Assembly (NCBI GenBank): GCA_016110215.1 | Contig: JADWQD010000017.1 | Span: 682,001-746,000 of the forward strand | DNA from: Capronia americana | Lineage: Eukaryota > Ascomycota > Eurotiomycetes > Chaetothyriales > Herpotrichiellaceae | Reading direction: 5' to 3' | Length of the DNA: 64,000 bases | Shown here: positions 1 through 12,299 of the stretch, in pieces | How the letters are laid out: the number at the start of each line of letters is the position of its first letter | Numbering within the stretch: the first letter of the stretch is position 1 | Notes under the pieces: generated by a model | What the model was told of the DNA's origin: nothing | The model's input: the letters and a program-made list of their open reading frames with translations, nothing else | The model's database searches: none | Position numbers and translations under genes: made by a program

Positions 1-499
1 ACCAAAGGAGCCGAGCCAGCAGCACCGGCCAGGAAGCGGAAGCCGATGAGGCTGTCCAGCGAAGGTGCCACTGCACATGCAATGGTGAAGATGATGAACA
101 AGACGTTGGTAATCTGGTACACAGGCCACCTTCCGTAGATCTCGGACATTGGGGCGCAGACTAGAGGGCCAAACGCGTAGCCTATGAGGTAGACCGAGAC
201 CACGAATGCGGCCAGGATAACGCTGGAGCTGTTGAAGTCTGCGATGACGCCGGGGACACCAGGAGCAAACATGCTGCTTGCAAGTGGCCTGAGAAACGTG
301 TCAGCTTGACTTCCTTACACAGTTCTGATAACCACCAAACTTACGTGACAAAAGTCAGGCAAGAAAGCAGCGCAATGTTCGTCGCTTTGCGCCGCGACGG
401 CCAGTTCAGGGGATTCTCGGGGTCATCATCGCCATCCCAGTCGACGACAAAACCGTTGGCCGGATGCACCTCCTCGGCGACTTCTTTGTTGTCAGCCAT
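1..499 (-). CDS. DHA1-type MFS drug/metabolite transporter, N-terminal part (runs off left edge)
   Basis: Partial proton-coupled exporter of the MFS DHA1 class in the plasma membrane; substrate unknown. Exon 1 (499-345) encodes an acidic leader with DWDGDDDPENPLNWP, the signature just before TM1 in fungal DHA1 transporters. A GTAAGT intron (344-289) is followed by exon 2 (288 to the edge). Exon 2 holds TM2, motif A as GPLVCAPMSEIYGRWPVY, TM3 and the start of TM4 with RFLAGAAGSAPL. An in-frame ATG also lies at 535, but the ATG at 499 gives the usual MADN-like leader. It is the outermost gene of a block with a FAD hydroxylase, P450 and SDR, so efflux of a processed phenolic or metabolite is a reasonable inference. 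The C-terminal two thirds are outside the window. Confidence 0.9.
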
Positions 500-2352
500 A
501 TGTTCGGTCTTGTTGCTCAACCGGCGACATGTCAAGCTGGAATTGTTATCAACTCACGGCGTTGTGTGAGACAAATACTTTAAGCAGCAGTAAAGGAAAC
601 TTGGAGCCCGGAGTGAATGCTTGTCCGAATAGCGTCAAACGGACCGAACCCCGCTTACAACCAGCGGAGACCCACGGCGTATGCTGCGTTGTGCAATGTT
701 ATCCCTCGTTATGCAGCCGTTATCTGAATTCATTGGCGGTGAGTTGGCGGGAGGACCAGGCCGGCATCGATCGCCTTCGTGTGCCATGCCTGAAATAGCC
801 AAGGTTACGCCGAGAGAATGCAACCAAGCCTCCACTCTGAAAAGGGATTCTGCCGAGGACGATTTAGTCATGCTAGTTACTTGTACTGATGTCCGACTGT
901 TGAGAATCCCACGTCAAACCTCTGCGTCGGCGACGGCGGCAGATTCTCGAAGAATGCGGTGTCCTGACTCGAAAATCTGTCGAGCTTAGAAGATAACATC
1001 ATGATCCCTGCCAGATGCGCCTTCAGTTCACTGTCTCCTGTAGAGGCTTATCAACATATCAGATTTCTGCTACTCGTGGAAGGTCCCAAGCACATCTTGA
1101 TCGTCGAGTCACAAATCGGGTTGTTTGCCCTTCACAGAGTACTTGGGGTTGAGATATAGGCGAGTGTGTCGATAGCAGAGAAAGGAGGTGTGCTGGAGAC
1201 AAACCTGAGATTGCAGAGCACGAGGTGGTTCGGCGGAGAGATATCGCCTTGGTGTGGGCTGCCAAGTTTGAACTGGAACCGACCGAAATCCTTACAAGCG
1301 TGCCTTGCGACGGACGTGCTCAGTGTGCGTATCGGATCCTCAAATTTCCCAGCTATGTACCCTCGGAACAGCTCGTTAGCACAACAGGACCGACGTGCCA
1401 ACATGCATCGACCGAGACATGCGCGAATACTGCTTCACAAAGTCTATCTGTTGGTCGAAGCGGGACACGGGCTCAGCTCTAATGGCATGTATCGCGTCGC
1501 AGCCTCAAAATATCTGCCGGGATACTCTGCTGAAATGATTGACTGGTGGTTTGTATTCATACAAAACTCCCATTTCTTATGGCTCTTGCATCCTGTAAGT
1601 GCTCTCCTTTAACATGTGATGGTATTCTCAGAACCCGAATGTCTTGCGTTCGTACCAGCGCAGGCATTAAAGCCTAACAAAAGGAGCTGCGAGTGTAATC
1701 CGATTGGGACGGCTCGGGTGGGGACCAATCTCAACACATTGGGGGTCATCATCTCGTACACGGATAAATTGGTGGCGAGTTGTGCAAATTGACGACTTCA
1801 TTCAAAGATCCAAGCCAATACTTTGGCGCGCACTGGAAGCGGGGGTCCGAAGCGAGTGGTAATGCGACGGGGGTGTGTGGACGGGTGGGTATCTGGGACA
1901 ACGGACTTGGATCTGTCATACACTGGCCATCTTATCCACCTCATCAAGAAGGCCCAAGGAGCGTGCTGTATGGCGTCCAGATTCTGGTTGGGAGACGCCG
2001 AAGGAGTGCCTGAGGCTCAAGCCGACTTGGTGCCGGACTTCATGAACGGGCTGATTAAGCGTGCAGCGGTGGTGATGGCAGTGATAGCTTTCCAGCTTCC
2101 TCGGCTGTATGATGAGCATCGCCAGTAGCTAGGCAGGCTCTGAGGAAGAACGATTTGAGCTTGGGTCAAGAAGCTCGAGTATGTCCTTGTAGTAGGCAAT
2201 ACTGAAGCGGCCAGGATACGGAGCAGACCGGATAAATTTTAGTCCGAGAGACGCGTTTTTGTTCCCCTAAGTTCCTCCGTACTTCAGGACTTCTTCAGTC
2301 TTGCTTTTGTTACTCTCGTCGCAACATATTGTCTTTCCAGCTGTTTCGGAAC
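500..2352. other. intergenic region, 1.85 kb
   Basis: Separates the leftward MFS gene from the rightward C2H2 regulator, so it holds two divergent promoters. Apart from the possible DAPG-hydrolase-like remnant (1166-1670) I see only short unsupported ORFs, and no tRNA or transposon ends. Confidence 0.6.
1166..1670 (+). pseudogene. possible remnant of a DAPG-hydrolase (PhlG)-like gene
   Basis: An open frame of 148 codons contains, near its end (about residues 105-145), GHGLSSNGMYRVAASKYLPG followed by YSAEMIDWWF and LWLLHP. This resembles the core of the PhlG/DAPG hydrolase family, where an E-M-x-x-W-W-F segment precedes an L-W-H-P segment. PhlG cleaves the carbon-carbon bond of acylated phloroglucinols. 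A plausible intron (donor GTAAGT directly after the codons for H-P at about 1592, acceptor CTCAG near 1632) leads to a stop after about 12 more codons. The conserved N-terminal part and C-terminal half are absent, so I read it as a decayed fragment. Assignment is from motif memory only and could be wrong. Confidence 0.3.
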
Positions 2353-4850
2353 ATGTCTCAAAACAGGACGGAGCGAAGATATGTCTGTACCGGATGTGGC
2401 AAGACCTATGGCAAGGCAGAGCATCTCATCGTGAGTCTCGATCCATAGGGTGGCTCGTGAAACGAGACTAACACTATCTCCCACAGAGGCACGAACGATC
2501 TCGTGAGTATGGCATCTCCCTTCGTGTTTGCTGCTGATGGTCTTCAGATAGCGGGTCTCGGCCATATGTGTGTGACACTTGCGGCCGGCAGTTTACAAGG
2601 CTCGATAGTCTTTCCCGGCACAGCAGACGACACACCGGGGTGCCCATAAACAGTCGGTCCGCCGTCCAAGAGCTTCAAGCCAGAAATGGCCGAGCTGGAT
2701 CCCCGTCCGAGGCTAGGAGGCCCACGGACGACGTGGCGTCGCCAATGCAGAGCTGCGATGCTCCAAGGTCACCATATCAAGAGGCGATAGATGGAATGGC
2801 GCTGGACCAGGAGCCATTCATCTCCTTGAATTGGCCAGATTCCGAAGACCTCCTTCAGTCAATACTCTCTGCAGAGTTTACCACCCTCCCAGCCCTGGAA
2901 GTCCTCCCTTCCCAGTCCATCATCCGCAATGCACCCGAACTCGAGCCACACCCTGTCTCTTCATGGCTAACTTCCGACTCGAAGCAAGAACATTTGCATG
3001 GTGGGAATCATGCAGTACAAAACTTGAGCCAAATCATCAAATCCATGGTAGGTTGGTCACCACATTCTGACACAGCGCTCACTATTGAAAGTCTGGCGAC
3101 GTGACCTCGACGGCCCAGAATTTGGGCTTGACCAGTGTTTTCCTGGACGGCTGCCTCCACATGTTCTTCACACAATTCGCCCCGAACTTCCCTGTCGTCC
3201 ACCGCCCAACATTCGTGTTCAAAGACTGGACTTCTCCGTTACTGCTAAACGCAATCGCGCTTGGTTCCTTGTTTATGAGCAAAAAGGACTATGTAGCAAA
3301 GGTGCGAGATGTGGCTCCTGTAAGTACCAGAGCTAATTCGTGAAAGGGCGAGGCTCTGTGGCGCTTGGCGCACACTGCTGTTGCTACTTCGGTGAGCTTT
3401 TGTTGCGAAATCAGCAACAGTACCTGGGTTTCTAACCGGCTATGGAGTGGTCGAGTCTCATCCAACACCGTGGCCCCTACGACAGTTGCCGTGGGGTACA
3501 ACTTGTCCTCACAGCTCTGCTGGGTCAGGTGTATGCAACACTTTCTCGAGTAAGAAGGAACTCATATCTAGTGACCTGATGCTGAAGACACAGAATATCA
3601 CTCTCCGAAAGACAGCACAAGTGTTCCACAGCCTTGGGTTCTTTTGGGCTCGTGAAACCGGCATGTTCGATCTTGAATTCGAGAGGGACAGTGAAGCTCC
3701 TCCGTTAGATCCCTCAGCAACAGAGGACGTCATTGAGGAAGAATGGAGAACGTGGGCCGCGAAAGAGACTCAGCTGCGGGCATTGCTTGGTGAGAACACC
3801 TCTCTTGCTAGAGAAAGTGCTATTGTTGGAACGACCTTTGGTGTCGCCAATCGTACGTCGACCTAACTGACGCAGCTCAAAGGCCATTATGTTCTTGACG
3901 CTCAGCTCTCTGAATACACAAGTGCTACCTCTCAGCGACACACTTCACACAGTCTGCCAACACCTGCTAATGACTCGATATTTAACGCTCAGGATGCTGC
4001 AACTTGGAGAGCGGAAATGTTGAACCAAAGGAAGGATCCGGGATGTTTTTCAACAATGTTCCGCTCACTCTTCTCCGAGCACGTGCACGTACGCCATCTA
4101 GGGACCTCACTTTCCTCGTTCACAGCCTCAGTTTTACTGGAGGGGCTTATGGCCTTATCGTCGGAGCGAATAGCATCCACATTAGAGGCGATTGGAATAC
4201 CTTCAGATCGAGATATTTCCCGTGCTTTGGGGAGAATGCACACGTTCGTGGCTCAAAGCACATCTCTCTCCCCTGTCGAAAAAGATGTTGCCATGTTACG
4301 GTGGCACACCATCTGCCTGTATATGGCTGTGGACTTGAACGCTTTGTGTCGAGCCCTGTTTCAGAGGTACAATATCAACCAGCACATCATTGGGGGCCGG
4401 AGATTGCCGGCATTGGACCTGTCATCCTGGGTTTCTTCGAGTCGGGCACGCCTTGGCCTACTCCACGCCTTCAGCATCTATGGCATATTGCAAAAGCTTC
4501 CAACTGCACAAACACAGAGGATCCATGTACCCATAGCAGTCTTTAGTGCCGCTATGGTGTACTCTGCGTTCCTTCTGGCAGGTGTTTCAACCATCAGCAT
4601 CCCAGACATTGAGAGCTGGGATAGTGTCGTCCTCATCGACCTCGATATGTCTCTGGAAAGCGACAAAGCCGACCTTGATTTTGAGGTTCGACAATATCTC
4701 AACGCAGTGCTACAGAAGCATGAGAGGTGCATAAATATCCTGTACGACATTAACCTTTTCTCGAGGACTCTGAAGACTCTCGAAGACGTATGGGGAGTTT
4801 CGCACGATATGCACCGTGTTCTGGAGGAGTTGTCGCTCAGCTATACCTAG
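2353..4850 (+). CDS. C2H2 zinc-finger transcription factor with fungal-specific regulatory domain
   Basis: Nuclear regulator of 704 residues from eight exons: 2353-2430, 2487-2502, 2548-3047, 3092-3301, 3347-3391, 3448-3549, 3594-3789, 3883-4850. The exon sum is divisible by three and all introns are 44-93 bp. The N-terminus has two C2H2 fingers (about residues 12-60): CTGCGKTYGKAEHLIRHERSH, split by introns 1 and 2, then CDTCGRQFTRLDSLSRHSRRH. A fungal transcription-factor domain follows with FAPNFPVVHRPTF, a GEALWRLAHTA segment and a LLGQVYATLS segment; introns fall inside these motifs, supporting the splice model. Regulators of this C2H2 class often control adjacent catabolic or biosynthetic genes. 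The next gene, on the same strand 306 bp downstream, is a FAD hydroxylase and a natural target candidate. Confidence 0.9.
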
Positions 4851-5156
4851 ATACATCTGAGCGAACCATGCTGCTGCCTGGATGCTCTATGCAAGACTGC
4901 AACCGCTGATGCTCTATCGTGGGTGAGTCTCTCGACGGCCACCTAAGAGTTCTCCGCCGCTTCTCCGCTGACATCGGCACAGTTCTCCTTCTCCACCACA
5001 AACTAAGTTTACTCCCCGCTGGTTTTTCTCCACAGAAATTCGCTGCCCGCCCGCGTTAATGTCTAAAGAAGCCCCGAGCTAGCACTGTGACATTCTCAAT
5101 AAATACGCAACGAGTCCGACGGCTGCCTACCTCAGGAGACGATCGACAGAATCATC
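4851..5156. promoter_or_regulatory. short intergenic region / promoter of the FAD monooxygenase
   Basis: 306 bp between two same-strand genes. It contains CT-rich runs (about 4975-5035) and an AATAAATAC element at about 5098-5106, some 55 bp before the ATG, which could act as a TATA-like core. No other feature seen. Confidence 0.35.
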
Positions 5157-7395
5157 ATGTTCAGCCCCCAAAATGATGCAGTCTGCTGTCGACCTCTCGC
5201 TACGTCAAGGGAAGTTTTGCCAGGGCCAGAAACTCTAAACGTCCCAGTGGTGATCATCGGCGGTGGCCCAACAGGCCTTTCTCAAGCGCATCTGTTATCC
5301 CAGCTTGGAGGCACGTGTATTATGTTCTCCAGAAGCAACCTCGTGGCTGACACTACTAGTGAAATGCTTAATAGTAGAGAGATACCCTGAAAAGCTTGGA
5401 GCGCCCAAAGCACATGCACTCTCCCCTCGGTCACTGGAGTTGTTGCGACAATTCCATGTGGACGTGAAGAGGATACGTCAACTGGGAACGAGAAGGCGCG
5501 ATGCATTTTGGGTCAACTTCCTTACGAATCTCAGTGGTCAACAAGTTGGAGTTCTCCCGTACGAGCGTATGGACGTCGATGTGCTAGAACATACGCCAGA
5601 GGTCTGTCACCAGCAATAAACAATACCGTCATGAGGCTGATGAGCGAAGATGATCCTCAATATCCCGCAGCCAGCCTTCGAGGAGTTCGTTACGGATGTA
5701 CTCGTCAAAGATCCTAACGTGGATCTCCGCAAGGGTATCTCCTTTGTTTCACTAGAACAGGTCAGTCTGTAATGCCGCATTAATCCCTAAACTGTTACTC
5801 ATATCGCAGGACATGGACGGAGTGACCACAACAGTGGAGGAGCGAGCTACCGGGCTCCGATTCCAGATACGATCCAGATACCTGATAGCCTGCGATGGCG
5901 CAAGAAGTAAAGTACGCACATGCTTGGGGATCGAGAGTGATGGAGAAGATTCGTGTAAGGGCGCTCAAATGAGTCGGCAATAGATACTGACCAGTCCCCA
6001 GACGAGACAATGATGACCATCCACTTTAACGCCGACCTTCGGGCTATCGTTGGAGAACGGGTTGGTATGCTGCATTGGATAATGGATCCCCTGGCCTCAG
6101 GGTGAGTAACTCCCATGTCCTATGCCCTCAACCTTATTTCTGCCTAAATATAGGTCTGGCCGCTTACAACCCAACAGGTTCATTATTGCATACGAACTTT
6201 CTGGGAATGCTGTCTTGATTAGCAACTTCGATGTCAGTTCCTGCCATATATTGCCTTTTCCCCTCTGACAACTTATCCCAGGCCAACCTATATCCGGTCG
6301 AGAGTTGGAATCAAGAGCTTTGCCGCAAGGTCGTTGTCAGTGCACTTGGGACAGACGTACCTTTCGACATTCTTTCATACCGGCCATGGCTTCTCAGCCG
6401 AAGGGTGGCAAGGTCGTACAGGCGAGGAAACGTCTTCCTGTAAGTTGCATATGCAAGGCATATTCCGACGCCTAACAACACTCCAGAGCTGGGGACGCCG
6501 CCCATTCATTTCCGCCCACAGGTGGTCTCGGGCTTAACTGTGAGTGTATTCCTGGCTAATCGAAGCCGAACGGTCCTGATGCAGACTCTCGATACTAACA
6601 ACAGTGCAGCCGGTTTGGCTGATGTTCATAATCTGGCGTACAAAATTGCATTTGTGCTCAAAGGTCAGGCTGGAGACCGTCTCCTCGATACGTACGAGAC
6701 AGATCGACGCCCGGTCGCGGTCGTCAATTCAATGCAGAGCGTGAAGAATGGAAAGCAGATCTTCGCCCTTCTGAAGACCCTCGGAATTGGTGACGACCTG
6801 GTGGCGGCCAGAAGAAATCTATACGCGAACATCAAGGACTCTGAGAAAATGAAGGCCATTGAGTTAGGCGTTGAGCAACAGAGAGAGCATTTTGACAACG
6901 TATGTACATGCCAGGCCCTGTTTTGAGATTACGCTTACCAGGCGCTAGCTCGAACTTCACATAGGTTATGTTTACGGCAGCGACAAGATCCCACCACACG
7001 CTTCGAAGTACACTCCGAAGTTCCAAGTGGGCGCGAGGCTGCCGCATACTTGGATCCGCCTCCCATACAGCACTCTGAAGCCGGTGGATGTCTCGTACGT
7101 GGATGAGTTTTCGCAGGAAGACGTCGAATTGCGCCAATATAGTACACTGGATCTGTGCCACTTCGACCAATTCACACTAATAGGAGACTTGGAGGTTCCA
7201 GGCGTCAAGAAATACGTTTTAGGAAAGGATTTTGACGTCGTTGGAGAGGCAGGGCAGCAGTGGTTGAAGGGTGCAGGCTTGCAGGACGGAGGAGGCCTGT
7301 TGGTCCGTCCCGATCAGCATATTCTGATGTTGTTGACAGCAGATACGACAGTGGAAGACGTGGAGTCCTGTTTGAGACAACACTTGCAAGGCTAG
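5157..7395 (+). CDS. FAD-dependent aromatic monooxygenase, MAK1/phenol hydroxylase-like
   Basis: Predicted flavoprotein hydroxylase of 586 residues that would use NAD(P)H and O2 to hydroxylate an aromatic ring. Ten exons: 5157-5316, 5360-5601, 5650-5760, 5810-5954, 6002-6101, 6178-6232, 6282-6439, 6487-6539, 6610-6899, 6949-7395; frames close at every junction. Motifs in order: FAD-binding VVIIGGGPTGLSQAHLLSQL near residue 30, APKAHALSPRSLELLRQF, LIACDGARSKVR (DG motif), and VFLAGDAAHSFPPTGGLGLN (GD motif) split by introns 7 and 8. A phenol-hydroxylase-type C-terminal thioredoxin-like domain ends with an LLVRPDQHILM segment. The layout matches the group that includes MAK1, the maackiain-detoxifying monooxygenase of Nectria haematococca. 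Flanked by two regulators and followed by an SDR and a P450. The exact substrate cannot be read from sequence. Confidence 0.9.
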
Positions 7396-7777
7396 AACAC
7401 GGTAAGAGGTACTCTAGACTACTGCCGGTCTCAATTGAAGGTCGTGCCTGTGATCTTCGCTCAGCGATGTCGACTGTTTAGGTGACTGCGCGGGCGCCGA
7501 GGCTGCCCGCCGCCGTTTCGGCATGCCTAAGGGCCAATCGAGTTCGAGCTTCCAGTGCCTCGAGAATAAATGGTGGGCTGCGTGGCTGCGCACCAACTGT
7601 GGCCACGACTCTATAAGATAAGGAGCAACAAGAGGTCCGGTTGGACTTAATCAAGATAATTATTACTATGAAATTGTGAATTGTGGCTACACACCTGCGT
7701 GACTGTTTTGTGGATGACGTAGGGCACGTGATCGCACCGAGACCTGCAACAGACCTGACATGCTATGATGAGACGCC
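7396..7777. promoter_or_regulatory. intergenic region before the Zn2Cys6 regulator
   Basis: 382 bp between two rightward genes. Includes an AT-rich stretch (about 7640-7680) about 100-140 bp before the next ATG that may hold the core promoter. Nothing else recognised. Confidence 0.3.
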
Positions 7778-10154
7778 ATGGCTGATGCTCTCGACAATTC
7801 ATTGCACAACTCGCTGCTCGCCTGCGAGAACTGTCGCAGGTTGGTCACCACTCCTTCAAGTTCAGGACCACTTCGATGTTGACCTCTCGATCCTTAGGGG
7901 CAAAAGAAAATGGTATGTCCATCAAGTGATCGGTTTATCATCTGCGACCATAGGATACTCACGTGCTAAATCCTCCCAGCGATCGAAGTTATCCTCAATG
8001 CACAGCGTGCAGTGACGGTCGAAAACATTGTATCTACCGAATGACCCGCTTACGTCCAGGGCCTAAGTATGGTGAGAGGTTCATTCGCACAGGCATCGCG
8101 TTGTCGGTCGGATTCGCTGACCGCCTCTCCATAGGACAGAAGCAAACCAACCCTCGACGGCAGCGGAAACAGACATCCAATCGTGAGGATATTCAACTTG
8201 CTGCCTTTCCTTCCTTTCTTCGCTCACACTAAGAATTGTCCTCTAGCCCAGCAAGTGCCTCTTGAGACTACAGTCACCAATGATGATAGGTTGGTAACCT
8301 TCAACAGTGTCGCTCTACCATCATCGGATGTGGTAATGCAAGCCTTGGATGCTCTGGAGCTTGATCATACTTTGGCCACGGAGCTGTAAGTTGGTAATTT
8401 TTCGGCTTGAGGGAATGACTGTCTGTGTCTCGCTGACACAGAACAACTACAGGCTGAACACATATTTCTCGCATGCGCATGCATATTCGCTGTTCCACGG
8501 ACCCTTCTTCTTTCCAAGATTATCCAATGTCGGATCTCCCAATACCGTGGCCGCTCTCTTCGCTGCCATGCTTGCCGCAGCAATGCCATTCTATGAGCAC
8601 AAACCCGACGTGGACTACCAGAAAAGGGTTCCATCCTCGGATCACTTCACAGAGTTGTCATACCAATACTGCCATGAGGCTCTGGAAGAGTTTGAAGACC
8701 ACACGCCACCGTTGTGTCTCCTGCAAGCCCTGATACTGACGACGTACAACCTAAGTGTCAAAGGAATAAAAACTCGGGCCTGGAGGACGCTCGGCTTATG
8801 CATTCGCGTCGTATACGAGCTGCAATTGCATTGCATTGATGGCCATCATGAGGCAGACGAAGCGAAGATCACGGAATGGCTAGACCGCGAAGAAAAGCGA
8901 CGCGCATTTTGGGCTGTGTGGGAGCTCGATGTGCTTCTCTCCACTGAGCGAAAGACCCCAACAGGAATCTCGCAGCCACACATCCAAACCCTTCTGCCGG
9001 TGAGCGACGACATCTGGTTTCAACAAGTCTACCATCCCAGCAGCTTTCTACATCCAGCAGCTGGCGACACTTGCCAATCACTGGTGCAAACTTGTAACCT
9101 GAGCACGACTGCGTGGTTCATGGTTGCTCTCTCACTGATGCGAGAGGCCGAAGAACTGACGGTTCCGCTCGATAGTTTGGTTGCATGGAGCGGCGTAAAT
9201 CATCCATCTTCTTCTACCAAACAAGTGGAAGTGGCCGATTGGAAGGCATTGCTTGATATTCAGACTCGTGTCGAGACCCTCTCAGGTGCCATCGACGCCT
9301 TCTCAAAGGCCTTGCCACTTCCGTTGAGATTTCCAACGGACCCTCTGGACCTTTCAACGCTCGAGTCGCTAGGCCAATTTTCTGCCCCGACGTGGCGAAT
9401 GGGCCGTCACAGTATCTTTTTGGTTGAACAGCTTACCAGGGCAATGAACAATCACCAATTATCATTGCTACTATCATTGCGCAATGGACCATTCTTACCC
9501 TCATCCATCAGATCGACCGCTCCGGACTGTGCTGCAGCCTTCTACAAGCCAGCGGAGAGTATTCACTCCTTGATACAACAAACTTCTCTGGACCACATGG
9601 GATTCTTCCATCCTCTCCTGGCAAGCATTTTGTTCTTCGCCGCACTGATACTGCTGTCCGGAGACAAGGCAGATAGGGCTCACTCGAAATATCAAGGACT
9701 TAAGACAGCTTGCGAGAAGCTGACACTGTTCTGGAGCCTGCCTCCGGTGCTACTGGACACTCTGAACAAGTTGGAAAGTAGGTATACGGTTCTAGGATCA
9801 TCCAGATCCGGACCCGTTGGATCTAACGCTGAGATCCGGGAAGATCCCTTTCGACGTGGCTTCCAAGATTGGTCTATGTTCGGGGATGTAAATGTGACAA
9901 GACAAGTATCTGGAGGCGCCGGACTGCAATCCCCATCGCAAGGATGGGAGGGTCAGAGTCTTTCCACCTCACGTACAACCGGCGAGCGTGGCGCAACGAA
10001 CGCAGGCCCAAGGATGGCTCCCTTTCCACGTCCCAGCGACCGACAAGAGGATAATTCGAAAGTGATTGCTCACCAAGGCAGTGGCTATGATAAGTTTGAG
10101 CTGAAGGCGGCGGCGATTTTAGAAAGTACTCTATTTGTGCCGGCTTGTGTTTGA
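7778..10154 (+). CDS. Zn2Cys6 transcription factor with fungal_trans-type domain
   Basis: Nuclear binuclear zinc cluster regulator of 685 residues. Exons: 7778-7839, 7898-7912, 7980-8071, 8135-8182, 8247-8385, 8453-10154; the sum is divisible by three. The zinc cluster starts at about residue 16: CENCRRGKRKCDRSYPQC then TACSDGRKHC, spacing C-x2-C-x6-C-x6-C-x2-C-x6-C. It is assembled from exons 1, 2 and 3, with exon 2 a 15-nt microexon. A basic linker is followed by the regulatory domain, with ALFAAMLAAAMPFYE, TYNLSVKGIKTRAWRTLGLC and an EEKRRAFWAVWELDVLLS segment, the last being the typical heart of the fungal_trans domain. The tail is low complexity. It lies between the FAD hydroxylase and an SDR and is a second candidate local regulator. 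Confidence 0.92.
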
Positions 10155-10785
10155 AGACGTTACGACTCGCGCTTACCAAGAACGCCACGGGAACATCGAG
10201 AGTAAACGGTCAAACTGGGCATCCATTTTATGCATGCTTCTCGATAAATGATCACATCGACCTCTCAGTGACGAGAAACTGCGGGAGAAAAACTCCAGAG
10301 CGGCCGTAACGGCGAACAGATCTCATTGGCATTTGGGCAAGACACAGTCCTCTGGTTTCGCTCTGCAATATCTACGTCATTTATGAGTGGAACTACCGAG
10401 GATTGCGTAGGGCATAGAGAGCGCCGGCGTAAGATTCATGCGTAGTGAATTGAGCCTCGGGGACGGTTCTGTCTGCAGAATTCCCCGTACCTCGGGACCG
10501 CAATGTGAGAAAAGTACGCCCGCTGATGCGAAGAGAGACCCGAGAAATCTCACCGGATCAAAGCGGACTGGCGTCGAGCCGAGCTCATCACGATCTGGCT
10601 CTATTGGGAAGCATAGGAGATAATTGAATCCCATGCCACTCACTCTGATCTGGTCCACAGATGATAGCCCTGGGGCTCAACGGACTTCTGTGAAAATCCA
10701 ACTGTTGTTGTTAGGACCTTTCAATCGCCCTCTTGCAATAATTCATCTCCCCACCCACGTTCAGAGGGTCAAGAGAGGAAGGAAA
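10155..10785. other. intergenic region, 0.63 kb
   Basis: Between two same-strand genes. An ATG at 10624 is in frame with the downstream SDR, but its 54-residue extension has no resemblance to an SDR N-terminus. Nothing else recognised. Confidence 0.4.
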
Positions 10786-11709
10786 ATGGCATATGAGGTA
10801 CTACGAGGCAAAGTTGCCCTAGTCACAGGGTCGTCGTCCGGGATGGGTCGAGCGAGTGCAGTACTGCTCGCCAAACGAGGAGTTCACGTCGCCTGTTGCG
10901 ATTTGAGACCAGAAGCAAACCCTGCTGGGTTCGAAGACGACTTGCACTTTACGACGGTGCAGATGGTGGAGAAACAGGGGAGTTCGGCATTCTTCGTCAA
11001 GGTCGACATCTCCAATGCCGCCGAGGTCGAAGAGGCATTCAAGGAGACTATCTCGGTGAGTGCAAGACGACCCTTTCCTTCACCTTCACTGTTCTTTACG
11101 TTCCCATGACACCAAAACGGAGCTAAGGTTTTTTTTTTTTGACTTGGGTTGAACCAGAGATATGGACGTCTCGACATTGTCGTCAGCGCCGCCGGTCTAT
11201 GGTTGCCGCTAAAGCGATTCAGCGAAGGCGACGACAAGCTCTGGGAAAGCATGAGCGCGATCAACATGCAAGGCACAGCGCGCGTGATGCGCCTGGCCGT
11301 CCAGCAGTTCTTGAAACAACCCGTCGACGAGGCCTGGGGCAGCCGGGGCCGAGTCGTCAACATCTCCTCCGGCGCCGCTTCGTTCGTCTTCCCGCTCGAG
11401 GTCGCCTACGCGGCATCCAAGGCCGCGGTGAACCAGATGACGCGCGCCGCGGCGATCGACCACGCCGCGGATGCCATCAACATCAACTGCATCGCGCCTG
11501 GGATCGTGGCCACGGCCATGGCGCGTCCGAATTTCGACGACAAGAATATCCTGACATTGCTGCAGAGTGCAACGCCGTGGCCACGCCTGGGTAATACGCA
11601 GGATATCGCACAAGCTGTCTTGTTCCTGGTGGGGCCAGGTTCCACCTGGATCACAGGTCATGTCCTGCCCGTCGACGGGGGCGCAACTCTGGGAACGAAG
11701 GCGCCGTGA
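10786..11709 (+). CDS. short-chain dehydrogenase/reductase (classical SDR)
   Basis: NAD(P)-dependent oxidoreductase of 273 residues, probably cytosolic. Two exons, 10786-11055 and 11158-11709; the intron has donor GTGAGT, a run of Ts and acceptor CCAG. The start at 10786 places GKVALVTGSSSGMGRASA (TGxxxGxG cofactor motif) at about residues 7-24, as usual for the family. The catalytic segment has VVNISSGAASFV with the serine, then YAASK (Tyr-x3-Lys), followed by NCIAPGIVATAM and the closing DGGATLG segment. This is the 3-oxoacyl-reductase-like SDR layout and does not give the substrate. It converges with P450-A (about 590 bp between the stop codons) and may act on alcohols or ketones made by the neighbouring oxygenases. 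Confidence 0.93.
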
Positions 11710-12299
11710 TTGAGTGGGGAGGAGGGAATATATGAAGTCTCTCTTAAGTGGGGTGCGCTTGTCGATTCGATAATCATGAAGGTCAGAGCTCAATGTCGAT
11801 GGAGACGAGACTTTTAGGATTATTTAGGATCCTTGATGTCTTCTGGCTTAGACTGATATCTATTCATGCGCGGCGGAGCCCGAGATGGGTCTGAAAAGCG
11901 AGCTGCATGAAACGAGCTTTGGTCAGTCGAACGAAGGACAGATCATTCCATCATCGAATTGGTAACCTTGCTTTTACTGGCGATTTTGAAAACGTGACAA
12001 TCGATCTACAGTACTTCGCACTCACTTGACCGGACGTTTCACCCACGATCCTCAAGATAATCTAGCAGGTGAACAACCTTTCCGTCATCCTAATGAAGTG
12101 ATGGCGGACAAAGCTTGCGGTCAAAAATCGCAATGCTAATTACAGACATGTAGGGAGTATGGCAACGACGCTTCAGAGGTTGCGTTCACATCCGGCCTAC
12201 TGCGTGCCTTCTAGCTAGCTCTATTACTACTAGATCGATGTATATACCGTGGAACATGCTTCATTCCAACCACCACTCTCCTGGCCGGCCCGACAATTT
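11710..12299. other. 3' intergenic region between convergent SDR and P450-A
   Basis: 590 bp containing only 3' flanks of the two convergent genes. No ORF, repeat or RNA gene recognised. Confidence 0.5.

Noticed and set aside
11209..11793. 194-codon minus-strand ORF over the SDR
   Set aside because: Antisense shadow of SDR exon 2; the sense strand has all catalytic motifs.
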